Assembly (NCBI RefSeq): GCF_000758165.1
Contig: NZ_JNUP01000072.1
Span: forward strand, 40,496 to 104,495
Source of the DNA: Spirochaeta lutea
GTDB lineage: Bacteria; Spirochaetota; Spirochaetia; DSM-27196; Salinispiraceae
Length of the DNA: 64,000 nt
Direction of reading: 5' to 3'
In this document: piece by piece, positions 21,760 to 30,209 of the stretch
Numbering within the stretch: position 1 is the stretch's first letter
Layout: every line of letters begins with the position of its first letter
Program-made: the position numbers and the translations under genes
The notes under the pieces: generated by a model
Database searches by the model: none
Told to the model about the DNA's origin: nothing
What the model saw: only the letters and a program-made list of their open reading frames with translations

Positions 21760-24700
21760 TTAAAAGTTAGTGCCTTGCCTATTTATCAATTCTTCATCCC
21801 GCTCGGTCAACGGAACCTGCTTACCCTTGGAATCGTAGATTGAAAGATCAAGGGCAAGTCCACGCAACTCTTGAACAAGGACATTGAAGCTTTCTGGGAT
21901 TCCAGCAGTTGTTCCCGGCTCTCCCTTCACGATACTCTCATAGACCTTAGCGCGCCCGTTCATGTCGTCCGACTTTATGGTAAGAAGCTCCTGCAATGTA
22001 TTTGCAGCACCGTAAGCTTCCAGTGCCCAAACCTCCATCTCTCCAAGGCGCTGCCCACCGAACTGTGCTTTTCCCCCTAGGGGCTGCTGGGTGACCAAGC
22101 TGTAAGGGCCGGTAGATCGTGCATGCATCTTATCATCCACCAGGTGGTGCAGCTTAAGGATATACATGTAGCCCACCATAACAGGGTTTTCGAAGGGAAC
22201 ACCGGTTCTACCGTCGCGGAGCACTGCCTTGCCTTCAGCAGGCAACCCTGCTTTTTCAAGTCGCTCTTTGATTCCCTCTACCGTGATGGATTCAAAGACC
22301 GGGGTCGCATACCACTCATCATTCTTAACCGCACCCCATCCGAGCATGGTCTCTAAAAGCTGTCCGATATTCATACGGGAAGGAACCCCAAGGGGATTCA
22401 GACAAACCTCCAGGGGTGTACCGTCCTCAAGAAAGGGCATGTCTTCTTCAGGAAGCACCCGGGCAATAATACCCTTGTTTCCATGCCTTCCGGCAATTTT
22501 GTCACCTTCCTGCATCTTCCGCTTGGTTGCCATGAGTACCTTCACAACCTCATCCACCCCTGGGGGAAGATCATCACCCTCAGAGCGCTTCAACCTCTGC
22601 ACATCTATTACGGTGCCCTCTGCCCCATGAGGCACCCGAAGGGAGGTGTCTCGGACTTCTTTGGCCTTCTCACCGAATATTGAGTTTAATAATTTGAATT
22701 CAGGGGTTGTTTCTGTATCGGTTTTGGGAGTCACCTTCCCGACGAGAATATCTCCGGAGCCGATTTTAGCACCTACCCGCACAATCCCCTCTTCATCCAG
22801 CTGATCAAGAACCTTTTCACTGGTATTGGGAATATCACGCGTAATTTTCTCAGGACCGAGTTTGGTTTCCCGAACCTCAATCTGAAACTCCTTAATGTGA
22901 ACGGAGGTGAACACATCCCATTTAACCACCTTTTCGGAGATTAATACGGCATCTTCGTAGTTATAACCGTTCCACGGAACAAACCCTACGAGCATGTTTC
23001 TGCCCAAGGCAAGCTCACCATTGTAGGTTGAGGGCCCATCAGCCAAAACATCCCCGGTCGCAATTTTTTGTCCCTGAGAAACAATAGGCTTCTGCACGTA
23101 GCAGGTATCCTGGTTAGTCCTTTGATACTTCAACATGGGATACTCATGAGCGTTCCCCGAATCATCGGTGATAATCACCTTTCGGTTGCTCACATAGGTA
23201 ATGGTCCCGGAGTGTTTTGATTTAACCAATACACCGGAATCGTAGGCAGTCTTGCCCTCCAACCCGGTACCAATCCGGGGAGGTTCGGGGAACACCAAAG
23301 GAACAGCCTGACGCTGCATGTTGGATCCCATCAAGGCACGGTTAGCATCGTCATGCTCCAAAAACGGAATGAGTGATGCTGAAACAGATATAACCTGCAT
23401 GGGAGAAACATCCATGTACTGGATATCCTGAGCAGGTTTCGTCGTATAGTCGCCATTCTTGCGTACAGAGATAAGATCTGATGCGAAGGTACCATCGTCA
23501 TTCAACTCGGCGTTCGCCTGTGCAATGAAATACTTTTCCTCATCCATCGCAGATAAGTACTCAATATCATCCGTAACCTTCCCGTCCCGTACCTTCCGAT
23601 AGGGGGTCTCGAGGAAACCGTAGTCATTAATCTGCGTGTAGTTAGAAAGGCTTACAATGAGTCCGATATTTGGCCCTTCAGGAGTTTCAATAGGACACAT
23701 CCGACCGTAGTGGGTATGGTGAACATCCCGCACCTCAAACCCCGCACGATCTCTGGACAATCCACCAGGACCAAGGGCGTTCAGCCGCCGCTTATGGGTC
23801 AATTCAGAAAGGGGATTCACCTGGTCCATGAACTGCGAAAGCTGACTTGATCCGAAGAATTCCTTGATGGCCGCCACTACCGGCTTAATGGAAATAAGAT
23901 CCTGGGGCTTAATAGTATCGGTTTCCTTCAGACTCATCCGCTCCTTAGCGATTCTTTCCATTCTGCTGAAGGCAGTTTTTAGCTGATTCGCCATAAGCTC
24001 ACCCACGGAACGGACACGGCGGTTGCCCAGGTGGTCTATATCATCAATAGAAGCCTCACTAATGTAAACCTTGATGAGATACATCATGGTATTAACGATA
24101 TCGTCTTTGGTAAGGATATGGTCCTGGGGAGGTTCTGGGTAATCGAACTTCTTATTGAGCTTATACCGTCCAACCCTACCGAGATCATATCGCCGGGCGG
24201 TAAAAAACATGGAATTAAAATCCTTTTCCGCCGCCTCTAAGGTGATCGGCTCACCCGGCATAATGATGGCGTACACCGCAGATAGGGCCGCTTCTTTCGT
24301 CGGCTCGTCATGCTCATCACCCTTGCTGTATTTGGACTCTTCCCGCTCGAAACAATTGAGAATAATGTCAGAGTGAAGGCTTTCGCTATTATTATCATCT
24401 ATTATCTCTATTTCGGTTATGCCTGAGTGGATCAATTCGTCAATATCATGGGGATGTATTTTATCTCCCGCCCGGTAGAGTTTCCGCTGTTCGCCATCCT
24501 GTTCGACGAACACGTTTTTACCAAATACCCGGCCGGTGATAGATTCCTTGTATTCCCGGGAATCCTCGATAACGGTTTTTGCGGTTTTGTAAAACAGATT
24601 GATAATCTTTTCACGGGTATCAAATCCCAATGCACGCAGAAAAAGCGTACCCAATATGCGTTTTTTCCTATCAATCTTTGCGTAGATCAGCTCTTTTTTC

Positions 24701-25245
24701 TGATCGATTTCAAATTCCAACCAGCTACCGCGGTAGGGGATAATCCGCGAGCTGTAAACGCCTTTTTCATGGGAGAAAATGACACCGGGAGACCTGTGAA
24801 TTTGACTAACCACAACACGTTCAGCACCGTTAATAATGAAGGTACCGCGGTCGGTCATTATCGGTATATCCCCCATGTAGATATCTTTCTGACGGATCTC
24901 ACCGGTTTCGTTGAACAGCAGATTTATTCTAGCCTTAATTGGCAGGGCGTAGGTATGCCCCTTGAGCTTACAATCCTGTTCAGAGAATTTTATACCCTCT
25001 TCATCAAGAGTATAATGATCATACTCAAGGCGCATATCTCCAGCCTGACTTTCTATAGGGAAAATAGACTGAAACACCTCTTCAAGTCCCTGTACATTCA
25101 GGGATTCACTACGACGCAGACGCTCCCGCTGCAAAAATCGTTCGTATGAAGATAACTGGATATCAACTAGATCAGGGAGCGCCATGACCTCCCTGGGGTT
25201 TGTACCCACATTGATACGCATAATAGTTTGGTTTCTATCGAACAT
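21760..25245 (-). CDS. rpoB: DNA-directed RNA polymerase subunit beta
   Basis: Beta subunit (about 1161 residues). The rifampicin pocket is clear: [20 protein letters not shown], followed by [12 protein letters not shown]. Asn (codon 23779-23781) stands where E. coli has Ser531, a known natural feature of spirochaetes linked with rifampicin resistance. The C-terminal clamp segment [20 protein letters not shown] is intact. I prefer ATG 25243-25245, seven bases after GGAGG. An in-frame ATG at 25249-25251 lies too close to the ribosome site. Confidence 0.97.
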   Translation of the reverse strand: MFDRNQTIMRINVGTNPREVMALPDLVDIQLSSYERFLQRERLRRSESLNVQGLEEVFQSIFPIESQAGDMRLEYDHYTLDEEGIKFSEQDCKLKGHTYALPIKARINLLFNETGEIRQKDIYMGDIPIMTDRGTFIINGAERVVVSQIHRSPGVIFSHEKGVYSSRIIPYRGSWLEFEIDQKKELIYAKIDRKKRILGTLFLRALGFDTREKIINLFYKTAKTVIEDSREYKESITGRVFGKNVFVEQDGEQRKLYRAGDKIHPHDIDELIHSGITEIEIIDDNNSESLHSDIILNCFEREESKYSKGDEHDEPTKEAALSAVYAIIMPGEPITLEAAEKDFNSMFFTARRYDLGRVGRYKLNKKFDYPEPPQDHILTKDDIVNTMMYLIKVYISEASIDDIDHLGNRRVRSVGELMANQLKTAFSRMERIAKERMSLKETDTIKPQDLISIKPVVAAIKEFFGSSQLSQFMDQVNPLSELTHKRRLNALGPGGLSRDRAGFEVRDVHHTHYGRMCPIETPEGPNIGLIVSLSNYTQINDYGFLETPYRKVRDGKVTDDIEYLSAMDEEKYFIAQANAELNDDGTFASDLISVRKNGDYTTKPAQDIQYMDVSPMQVISVSASLIPFLEHDDANRALMGSNMQRQAVPLVFPEPPRIGTGLEGKTAYDSGVLVKSKHSGTITYVSNRKVIITDDSGNAHEYPMLKYQRTNQDTCYVQKPIVSQGQKIATGDVLADGPSTYNGELALGRNMLVGFVPWNGYNYEDAVLISEKVVKWDVFTSVHIKEFQIEVRETKLGPEKITRDIPNTSEKVLDQLDEEGIVRVGAKIGSGDILVGKVTPKTDTETTPEFKLLNSIFGEKAKEVRDTSLRVPHGAEGTVIDVQRLKRSEGDDLPPGVDEVVKVLMATKRKMQEGDKIAGRHGNKGIIARVLPEEDMPFLEDGTPLEVCLNPLGVPSRMNIGQLLETMLGWGAVKNDEWYATPVFESITVEGIKERLEKAGLPAEGKAVLRDGRTGVPFENPVMVGYMYILKLHHLVDDKMHARSTGPYSLVTQQPLGGKAQFGGQRLGEMEVWALEAYGAANTLQELLTIKSDDMNGRAKVYESIVKGEPGTTAGIPESFNVLVQELRGLALDLSIYDSKGKQVPLTERDEELINRQGTNF

Positions 25246-25315
25246 GAACATCCCTCCAAGAATGTCAGGACCAGAGGACTCTGGAATACAGTATACACAT
25301 TATTAGACATAGATA

Positions 25316-25347
25316 CACCATGCACAGTCGCTGAACTGCGCATGGTG
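25316..25347. repeat. Inverted repeat in rplL-rpoB spacer
   Basis: Arms of 13 nt (25316-25328 with 25335-25347, one mismatch, 6-nt loop) without a T-run on either side. It lies between rplL and rpoB. In other bacteria this spacer holds an attenuator or RNase III site that sets the rplL to rpoB ratio; that role here is inferred. Confidence 0.6.
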
Positions 25348-25393
25348 AAATGAGTTACAAAAGATTAATTTTTGCGCTGCGGAAGCAAGCAAC

Positions 25394-25771
25394 TTACTTG
25401 ACTTCAACCTTCGCACCAGCATCCTCAAGGGTTTTCTTGATTTCTGCTGCTTCATCTTTGGAAACATTTTCCTTAACAACACCAAGCCCCTCGACGAGCT
25501 CTTTAGCTTCCTTAAGACCCAGACCACTAACAATAGTCCGTACGGCCTTAATAACGTCGATTTTCTTCGCACCTGAGTCGGAGAGCTTCACTGTGAACTC
25601 AGTCTGCTCTTCAGCTTCCTCAGCAGCAGCAGCGGGACCAGCCGCAGCCACAGCTACCGGAGCAGCAGCGGTTACACCGAACTTCTCTTCCATAGCTTTC
25701 ACAAGCTCGCTCACCTCAAGGACAGTCATGTTTGCGATTGCCTCGAGAATATCATCTTTAGTAAGTGCCAT
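25394..25771 (-). CDS. rplL: 50S ribosomal protein L7/L12
   Basis: Stalk protein (125 residues) recruiting translation factors. It has an N-terminal dimerisation domain, an Ala/Pro/Glu-rich hinge ([14 protein letters not shown]) and the conserved C-terminal domain ([20 protein letters not shown]). Start ATG at 25769-25771 behind AAAGGAG; a TTG six codons upstream is in frame but lies before the ribosome site. Confidence 0.97.
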   Translation of the reverse strand: MALTKDDILEAIANMTVLEVSELVKAMEEKFGVTAAAPVAVAAAGPAAAAEEAEEQTEFTVKLSDSGAKKIDVIKAVRTIVSGLGLKEAKELVEGLGVVKENVSKDEAAEIKKTLEDAGAKVEVK

Positions 25772-25900
25772 ATTATCTTCTCCTTTCAATTTAATGTATA
25801 AACAGTGATAGCAGGCACTCCCAATTACGGAAGACTAACACTGCCTTCGGTTCTACGGAGACAGAGAACTCCCTGCCTTATTCCGGTTACCTTCTAATAC

Positions 25901-26437
25901 TCAACCCTGCGCCTTTTGATCAGCCACAGCTTGGACAGTCCGCACCAGCTTAGTAGTCACACCATTGAGGGCGTAAACAAAATTCTGCAGCGGGGCGTTC
26001 ATTGTACCCATGAGAGAAGCAAGAAGCTCAAGTCTTCCAGGCAGCTTACTATAGGCGTCAACTTGTACGGCATCAAAAACGCTGCCGTTAATAATTCCAC
26101 CCTTCACCTGGAGAGGCCAGTCCTTGGTCAGCTCCATGAGAGCCTTGGCGACGGGACCGGATTCATCCCGGGCTAATGCAATCGCCGTGGGACCGACAAG
26201 ATACTCATCCACCAAGGGGTATTCAAGATCTTTAAATGCTATCTTGGCATAATTATTCTTTACAACATGGTACTCAGCATGTACCTCGCGCAGCTTGGCT
26301 CGGAGGGTTGTAATTTGATCAACAGAAAGACCCCGGTAGTCGGTGAAGATAAAATCCTTAACCTCGGAGAAACTATCTTTTATTGCGCTGACAGCTTCTT
26401 TCTTGTTTTGATTAATCTTAGTTACATAATCAGACAT
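25901..26437 (-). CDS. rplJ: 50S ribosomal protein L10
   Basis: L10 (178 residues), base of the L7/L12 stalk. The N-terminal rRNA-binding domain contains FTDYRGLSVDQITTLRAKLR; the C-terminal helix binds L7/L12 dimers. In other bacteria the L10-L7/L12 complex represses its own leader. Confidence 0.95.
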   Translation of the reverse strand: MSDYVTKINQNKKEAVSAIKDSFSEVKDFIFTDYRGLSVDQITTLRAKLREVHAEYHVVKNNYAKIAFKDLEYPLVDEYLVGPTAIALARDESGPVAKALMELTKDWPLQVKGGIINGSVFDAVQVDAYSKLPGRLELLASLMGTMNAPLQNFVYALNGVTTKLVRTVQAVADQKAQG

Positions 26438-26455
26438 CTTTATGATCCTTCCTGT

Positions 26456-27133
26456 TTATTCGCCGTCCCGGGCGATCTTTATCCCAGGGCCCATGGTTGA
26501 TGAAACAGCGATAGTTTTAACAAACTCACCCTTGGTATCCGAGGGACGCTTCCGCTCAACCTCTCCAATTACGGCGCTAATGTTTTCCTTCAGCTGTGCA
26601 GGCTCCATAGAAACCTTTCCGACCGCCAGGTGAACAACACCGGTTTTATCCGAACGAAACTCCACCCGTCCCTTCTTGAGCTCATTGATAGCCGCCGTTA
26701 CATCGAAGGTTACCGTCTGGGTTTTTGGGTTCGGCATCAGACCCCGGCGCCCGAGAATCGGACCGAGCTTACCGACATCCTTCATCATGTCGGGTGTAGC
26801 CACCGCCACATCAAAATCCAGCCAGCCACCACGAATCTTTTCTACAAGATCATCATCCCCAACATACGCAGCGCCGGCTTTCCGAGCCTCCTCGGCCTTA
26901 TCGCCCTTGGCAAACACCAGAATCTTTTTTTCACTCTTAAACTGATGGGGTAAAACCAGGGTATCTCTGATGGTAGTGGATTTTTTAACATTTAGATTCA
27001 TTGACAGCTCGACGGTTTCATCAAACTTCGCAAATGAAAGCTTCTTAACCAGTTCGATAGCCTGATCAGTGGTATAGGTCTGAAATCGGTCAACATTCTT
27101 GAGGGCTTCTCGATACTTTTTTCCGTGCTTCAT
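26456..27133 (-). CDS. rplA: 50S ribosomal protein L1
   Basis: L1 (225 residues), mobile stalk protein at the E site. [11 protein letters not shown], the region [20 protein letters not shown] and the C-terminal [10 protein letters not shown] are typical. L1 often represses its operon by binding the rplK-rplA leader. Confidence 0.97.
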   Translation of the reverse strand: MKHGKKYREALKNVDRFQTYTTDQAIELVKKLSFAKFDETVELSMNLNVKKSTTIRDTLVLPHQFKSEKKILVFAKGDKAEEARKAGAAYVGDDDLVEKIRGGWLDFDVAVATPDMMKDVGKLGPILGRRGLMPNPKTQTVTFDVTAAINELKKGRVEFRSDKTGVVHLAVGKVSMEPAQLKENISAVIGEVERKRPSDTKGEFVKTIAVSSTMGPGIKIARDGE

Positions 27134-27134
27134 A

Positions 27135-27566
27135 TTATCCCTCCACCTCTACGCCCATACTGCGGGCTGTTCCAGCAATAATATTAATAGCTGCATCCAT
27201 GTCATTCGCATTCAAGTCTTGGAACTTTACCTCTGCGATCTGTTTTAGTTGATCCCTGGTAATCTTCCCCACCTTCACCTTATGGGGCTCAGCCGAACCA
27301 CTAGCGAGGTTCAACGCCTTCTTGATGAGCACTGCCGCCGGCGGACTCTTCAACTCGAAGGTGAAGGAACGATCCTGATAGACGGTAATGATTACCGGAA
27401 CGGTGAGACCAGCCTCAATATGCTTAGACGCATCATTGAATTGCTGAACAAATTGGGGAGCGCTAACCCCATGAGGACCAAGGGCCGGACCTACCGGCGG
27501 TGCAGGGGTGGCCTTCTGAGCCGGCACCTGCAACTTGATCTGCGCAGTCACTTTCTTTTTCGCCAT
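27135..27566 (-). CDS. rplK: 50S ribosomal protein L11
   Basis: L11 (143 residues), GTPase-centre protein sensing stalled ribosomes. The proline-rich loop [14 protein letters not shown] and C-terminal [20 protein letters not shown] are diagnostic. The frame is open to 27671, but ATG at 27564-27566 ([16 protein letters not shown]) follows AGGAG and matches the family start. Confidence 0.97.
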   Translation of the reverse strand: MAKKKVTAQIKLQVPAQKATPAPPVGPALGPHGVSAPQFVQQFNDASKHIEAGLTVPVIITVYQDRSFTFELKSPPAAVLIKKALNLASGSAEPHKVKVGKITRDQLKQIAEVKFQDLNANDMDAAINIIAGTARSMGVEVEG

Positions 27567-27588
27567 AGCTTTCTCCTCTGTGGTAATT

Positions 27589-27604
27589 GAGTCCCTAGGG
27601 ACTC
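27589..27604. repeat. 16-bp perfect palindrome in rplK leader
   Basis: Self-complementary GAGTCCCTAGGGACTC, about 22 bp before the rplK ATG in the 169-bp nusG-rplK spacer. It might form part of an RNA element (for example an L1 autoregulatory site) or a DNA-binding site; the sequence alone does not decide. Confidence 0.6.
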
Positions 27605-27735
27605 TTTCTGTATCAGCAATTCTACTGATCCAGAAATTATCGTTCAGCCTCGATGTGGCGCACCGGACCAAACTCCCAACTTCCGCCCCCTGGGCGAATA
27701 CTCTTTGCTTTCAACCCCACCGCAATGATGGAACT

Positions 27736-28290
27736 TTATATCTTTTCAACCTGAAGGAATTCAACATCCACCGGCGTATTCCGACCAAAAATTCCGACCA
27801 TTACCTTTAGACGTGATTTTTCCGCATGAACCTCTTCAATAGTACCGGTGAAGGACTCGAACGGCCCGTCAATAATTCTGACGCTTTCGCCCTCAACAAA
27901 GGTTTGCTTAGGCCGGTAGCTCGCATCACCCTTGATCTCTCCCATACGTGCCAGTAGAGATTTCGCCTCTTCGGACGAGATTGGGTTCGGCTTCATATTA
28001 GAGCCTGCTCCCACAAAACCAGTAACACCCTGAATCCGTCGAATCTTAGAACAAGGCTCCTTCCAACCAATGGAAGGCAGATCCATTTCGATTAATACAT
28101 ACCCGGGAAGTACGCGCTGCATACGCTCCTTCCGCTTTCCATCTTTTACATCCACGACCTTCTCAGAGGGAACCTTGATATCGGAAACCACCGACCCCAG
28201 CTCACCCTGATCAATCATTATTCGGATTGTTTTTTCAATCTTGTTTTCGTAGCCCGAATAGGTATGCAAAACATACCAGCCCTTTGCCAT
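27736..28290 (-). CDS. nusG: Transcription termination/antitermination factor NusG
   Basis: NusG (184 residues) binds RNA polymerase and links it to Rho or to the ribosome. The NGN domain opens MAKGWYVLHTYSGYENKIEK, and the C-terminal KOW domain contains GESVRIIDGPFESFTGTIEEV. AAGGGG precedes the ATG by five bases and is enclosed in a hairpin (28298-28316). It has standard position between secE and rplK. Confidence 0.97.
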   Translation of the reverse strand: MAKGWYVLHTYSGYENKIEKTIRIMIDQGELGSVVSDIKVPSEKVVDVKDGKRKERMQRVLPGYVLIEMDLPSIGWKEPCSKIRRIQGVTGFVGAGSNMKPNPISSEEAKSLLARMGEIKGDASYRPKQTFVEGESVRIIDGPFESFTGTIEEVHAEKSRLKVMVGIFGRNTPVDVEFLQVEKI

Positions 28291-28297
28291 ACTCGCC

Positions 28298-28316
28298 CCT
28301 TGTTAACAAAACAAGG
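28298..28316 (-). promoter_or_regulatory. Hairpin overlapping the nusG ribosome-binding site
   Basis: A 7-bp stem (28298-28304 with 28310-28316, 5-nt loop) whose 3' arm on the minus strand contains AAGG of the AAGGGG ribosome site. A second inverted repeat lies just upstream (28318-28325 with 28358-28365). Control of nusG translation is possible but inferred. Confidence 0.5.
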
Positions 28317-28373
28317 CTTAGGTGAACAACCGTAATCCTTCACCAAAGCCCGCAACCTCACCTAACCCGTAGC

Positions 28374-28553
28374 CTAGAACAACAACTCAATGACGTTTGC
28401 CAGTAAGAAGTCAACAAACCCAAGTAAGGCAGCAAAAATTACAACAGAAACTAGAACAACAACGGTACTTGTGCTCACCTCATCTCGGGTGGGCCAAATT
28501 ACCTTCTTGAGCTCAGCTGCACTGTCTTTGAAGAACTGAATCAGCTTCTTCAT
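28374..28553 (-). CDS. secE: Protein translocase subunit SecE
   Basis: Short SecE (59 residues) with a single membrane helix, clamping SecY. FFKDSAAELKKVIWPTRDEV is the conserved amphipathic segment, followed by the hydrophobic stretch to the C-terminus. ATG at 28551-28553 lies eight bases after GGAG; an in-frame GTG at 28560-28562 overlaps that site and is unlikely. Confidence 0.95.
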   Translation of the reverse strand: MKKLIQFFKDSAAELKKVIWPTRDEVSTSTVVVLVSVVIFAALLGFVDFLLANVIELLF

Positions 28554-28593
28554 GAAAGGCACTCCTTCATGGTTAGTGTGTGCTTCACACTAC

Positions 28594-28619
28594 AAAAAGA
28601 CCCCGAAACCCGGGGTGTC
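28594..28619 (-). terminator. Terminator-like hairpin between tRNA-Trp and secE
   Basis: A GC-rich 6-bp stem (28600-28605 with 28611-28616, extended past a bulge) is followed by five T on the minus strand. A further hairpin (28574-28580 with 28586-28592) lies between it and secE. It probably separates tRNA from protein-gene transcripts in part. Confidence 0.6.
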
Positions 28620-28682
28620 CAATCATAGTGTTTCAGCATTCCCAAAACCTGTAAGATGATTTAAACGCTGTTATGCATCTGT

Positions 28683-28755
28683 CAGGCCCAGTAGGACTCG
28701 AACCTACAACCCTCGGTTTTGGAGACCGATACTCTACCAATTGAGCTATAGGCCT
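28683..28755 (-). tRNA. tRNA-Trp (CCA anticodon)
   Basis: A 73-nt cloverleaf with 7-bp acceptor stem (AGGCCTA with TGGGCCT, one G-T pair). It has a D-arm with AGCTCAATTGGTAGAG, anticodon loop CTCCAAA and T-loop GGTTCGAGTCC. The discriminator base is G. CCA is not encoded. Confidence 0.97.
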
Positions 28756-28790
28756 AGGTTGATACCGAACTCACCATTCCGTACCAAACG

Positions 28791-28863
28791 AGCCCTCGAC
28801 CGGACTTGAACCGGTGACCCCCACCTTACCATGGTGGTGCTCTACCGACTGAGCTACAAGGGC
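28791..28863 (-). tRNA. tRNA-Thr (GGT anticodon)
   Basis: A 73-nt cloverleaf: acceptor GCCCTTG with matching 3' side, D-arm AGCTCAGTCGGTAGAG, anticodon stem CCACC/GGTGG with loop ATGGTAA, T-loop GGTTCAAGTCC. CCA is not encoded. It is the first gene behind the promoter at 28886-28914. Confidence 0.97.
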
Positions 28864-28885
28864 AATATCGCTAATTTGCTCGCTG

Positions 28886-28914
28886 AATGTACCAGATAGG
28901 TTCTGAGTTGTCAA
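28886..28914 (-). promoter_or_regulatory. Promoter of the tRNA-secE-nusG-rpl-rpoBC operon
   Basis: TTGACA (28909-28914), exactly 17 bp, TACATT (28886-28891), about 15-20 bp before tRNA-Thr. It begins four bases after the end of sufE. Confidence 0.85.
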
Positions 28915-28917
28915 CGC

Positions 28918-29373
28918 CTAGGCAGTTTTTTTTGCCCCTTCGGCCTTATCATACATGAGTTGGTAGATATTACCGAAGGCATTGGCCCGGTTGGGTGTCA
29001 GGGTGGCGCGAATGTTTGTTTTCTCCGCAAATTCTTCAACCAATACCCTGCTCTGCTCGAGCACGTCGTCCAATGTCAGGCCGCTCAAGGCTTCGATAAG
29101 GATCGCCAGATACCCTCTTACAATGAGAGAATCTGAGGAACCCCGGTACCGAATCCGTCCATCCTGCACCCCGTGAGAGACATAGACATTGCTTACACAA
29201 CCCTGAACGAAGTTCTCATCGGTTCGTTCCGATTCTTCCAGGGCCGGCAGGTTGCCACCCTGTTCCGTGAGGAACCGGTACATCTCCATCTGGTCCATGG
29301 AGGAGAGAACCGTTAGTTCATCAGCCATATCTTGAAGGTATTGTCGGCATTCGGAAATGTCTTTGGTTTGCAT
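28918..29373 (-). CDS. sufE: Cysteine desulfuration protein SufE
   Basis: SufE family (151 residues) accepts persulfide sulfur from a cysteine desulfurase and passes it to the SufBCD scaffold. The conserved acceptor cysteine is Cys59 in VQGCVSNVYV, and the downstream SSDSLIVRGYLAILIEALSG is family-typical. The ribosome site is weak, so Met16 is an alternative start. The sufBCD genes lie 13 kb away at 42703-46289. No desulfurase gene is in the window. Confidence 0.9.
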   Translation of the reverse strand: MQTKDISECRQYLQDMADELTVLSSMDQMEMYRFLTEQGGNLPALEESERTDENFVQGCVSNVYVSHGVQDGRIRYRGSSDSLIVRGYLAILIEALSGLTLDDVLEQSRVLVEEFAEKTNIRATLTPNRANAFGNIYQLMYDKAEGAKKTA

Positions 29374-29385
29374 GGGGACAGTATG

Positions 29386-29433
29386 AAGAAAACCGGCTGT
29401 ATCGGCAAGGTGTAAGAAGAAGATACAGCCGGT
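29386..29433 (-). terminator. Terminator upstream of sufE
   Basis: A 12-bp perfect stem (29392-29403 with 29422-29433, 18-nt loop) is followed on the minus strand by TTTTCTT. It would end transcripts from the exported-protein gene at 29571-30128. Confidence 0.72.
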
Positions 29434-29570
29434 AGAGTTGGGTTCTATTGATTAGCTTAGGCGCAAATGGTTGTACCCCTGCCCATGGACGGATCTCTCC
29501 ATGGGGCCGGCCGCAGGACATCCCCGCGCACCCGGCATCGTCTACAACCCACCACGCACTACCTATATAA

Positions 29571-30128
29571 TTAGAAGCTTCCCCAGGTGAAGCGAAGTCC
29601 CAGAACCGGGGTGTATTTCGCCTGCTCTATGAGCCGACCCGGAGAACCGGTGATAGGAAAGAATGAAGCGTATCCGGCATATCCGCTGATCTGAAACCAG
29701 CGAAGCACAGCCAGACCAACCTCGATATCTGCCTGACCAAAGCCGCCGAAATGTCCTCCGGTGTAATCGTAGGTATAGCCGCCTACCCCAAGCCAGAGGT
29801 TGGTCGCCACACTTACCCGTCCGGTTGAACCGTAGGTTCCCAGAAGCATTCCCCCGAAGCCCCCCGCGATGAAGGGATCGCTGGTACTACCGTCTTCGGA
29901 ATTATGGACTGCGAGTCCGAATCCTCCGATCTTGGCGCCACCCCGGGCAACCCCGTAGCCGAATCCTCCGGTAAATGTCATCCCCAGGTTCGAGACCCCT
30001 AGGTTTTCCTCACCGATCCAGGTCATGTTTGTTCCCCAGATTGTGCCGCCGCCTCCCTTAGCAATAAGGGGAGACGCCGCCAGGAGCATCATGGCCGTTA
30101 CAAAGGCGAACTGTTTTATTTTATTCAT
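29571..30128 (-). CDS. Exported Gly-rich, beta-rich protein (outer-membrane candidate)
   Basis: Function unknown. 185 residues with a clear signal peptide (MNKIKQFAFVTAMMLLAASP, cut about after residue 23). The mature part is rich in Gly with alternating aromatic residues and ends in Phe (RFTWGSF). This suggests an outer-membrane or surface beta structure. The start at 30126-30128 follows AGGAGG; the open frame extends upstream without support. It is transcribed divergently from the UbiB-like gene and followed by its own terminator, so it is probably monocistronic. Confidence 0.75.
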   Translation of the reverse strand: MNKIKQFAFVTAMMLLAASPLIAKGGGGTIWGTNMTWIGEENLGVSNLGMTFTGGFGYGVARGGAKIGGFGLAVHNSEDGSTSDPFIAGGFGGMLLGTYGSTGRVSVATNLWLGVGGYTYDYTGGHFGGFGQADIEVGLAVLRWFQISGYAGYASFFPITGSPGRLIEQAKYTPVLGLRFTWGSF

Positions 30129-30151
30129 GGAATAGCCTCCTATGCTGCTTT

Positions 30152-30170
30152 CTGTTATCCTATATAACAG
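30152..30170. promoter_or_regulatory. Operator-like dyad in divergent spacer
   Basis: Perfect 7-bp arms CTGTTAT and ATAACAG separated by five bases, midway between two divergent genes. An AT-rich -10-like stretch overlaps it. A regulator-binding site is plausible; none is identified. Confidence 0.45.
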
Positions 30171-30209
30171 GAACAGCCTCAAAAAGTGTTCCTTAAAAAA
30201 AGGGTTAGT

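Noticed and set aside
24427-25149. A 240-codon plus-strand frame opposite rpoB
   Set aside because: Antisense shadow; rpoB is complete and unambiguous.
27567-27671. N-terminal extension of L11
   Set aside because: The open frame continues upstream, but the ribosome site and the family start both point to ATG 27566.
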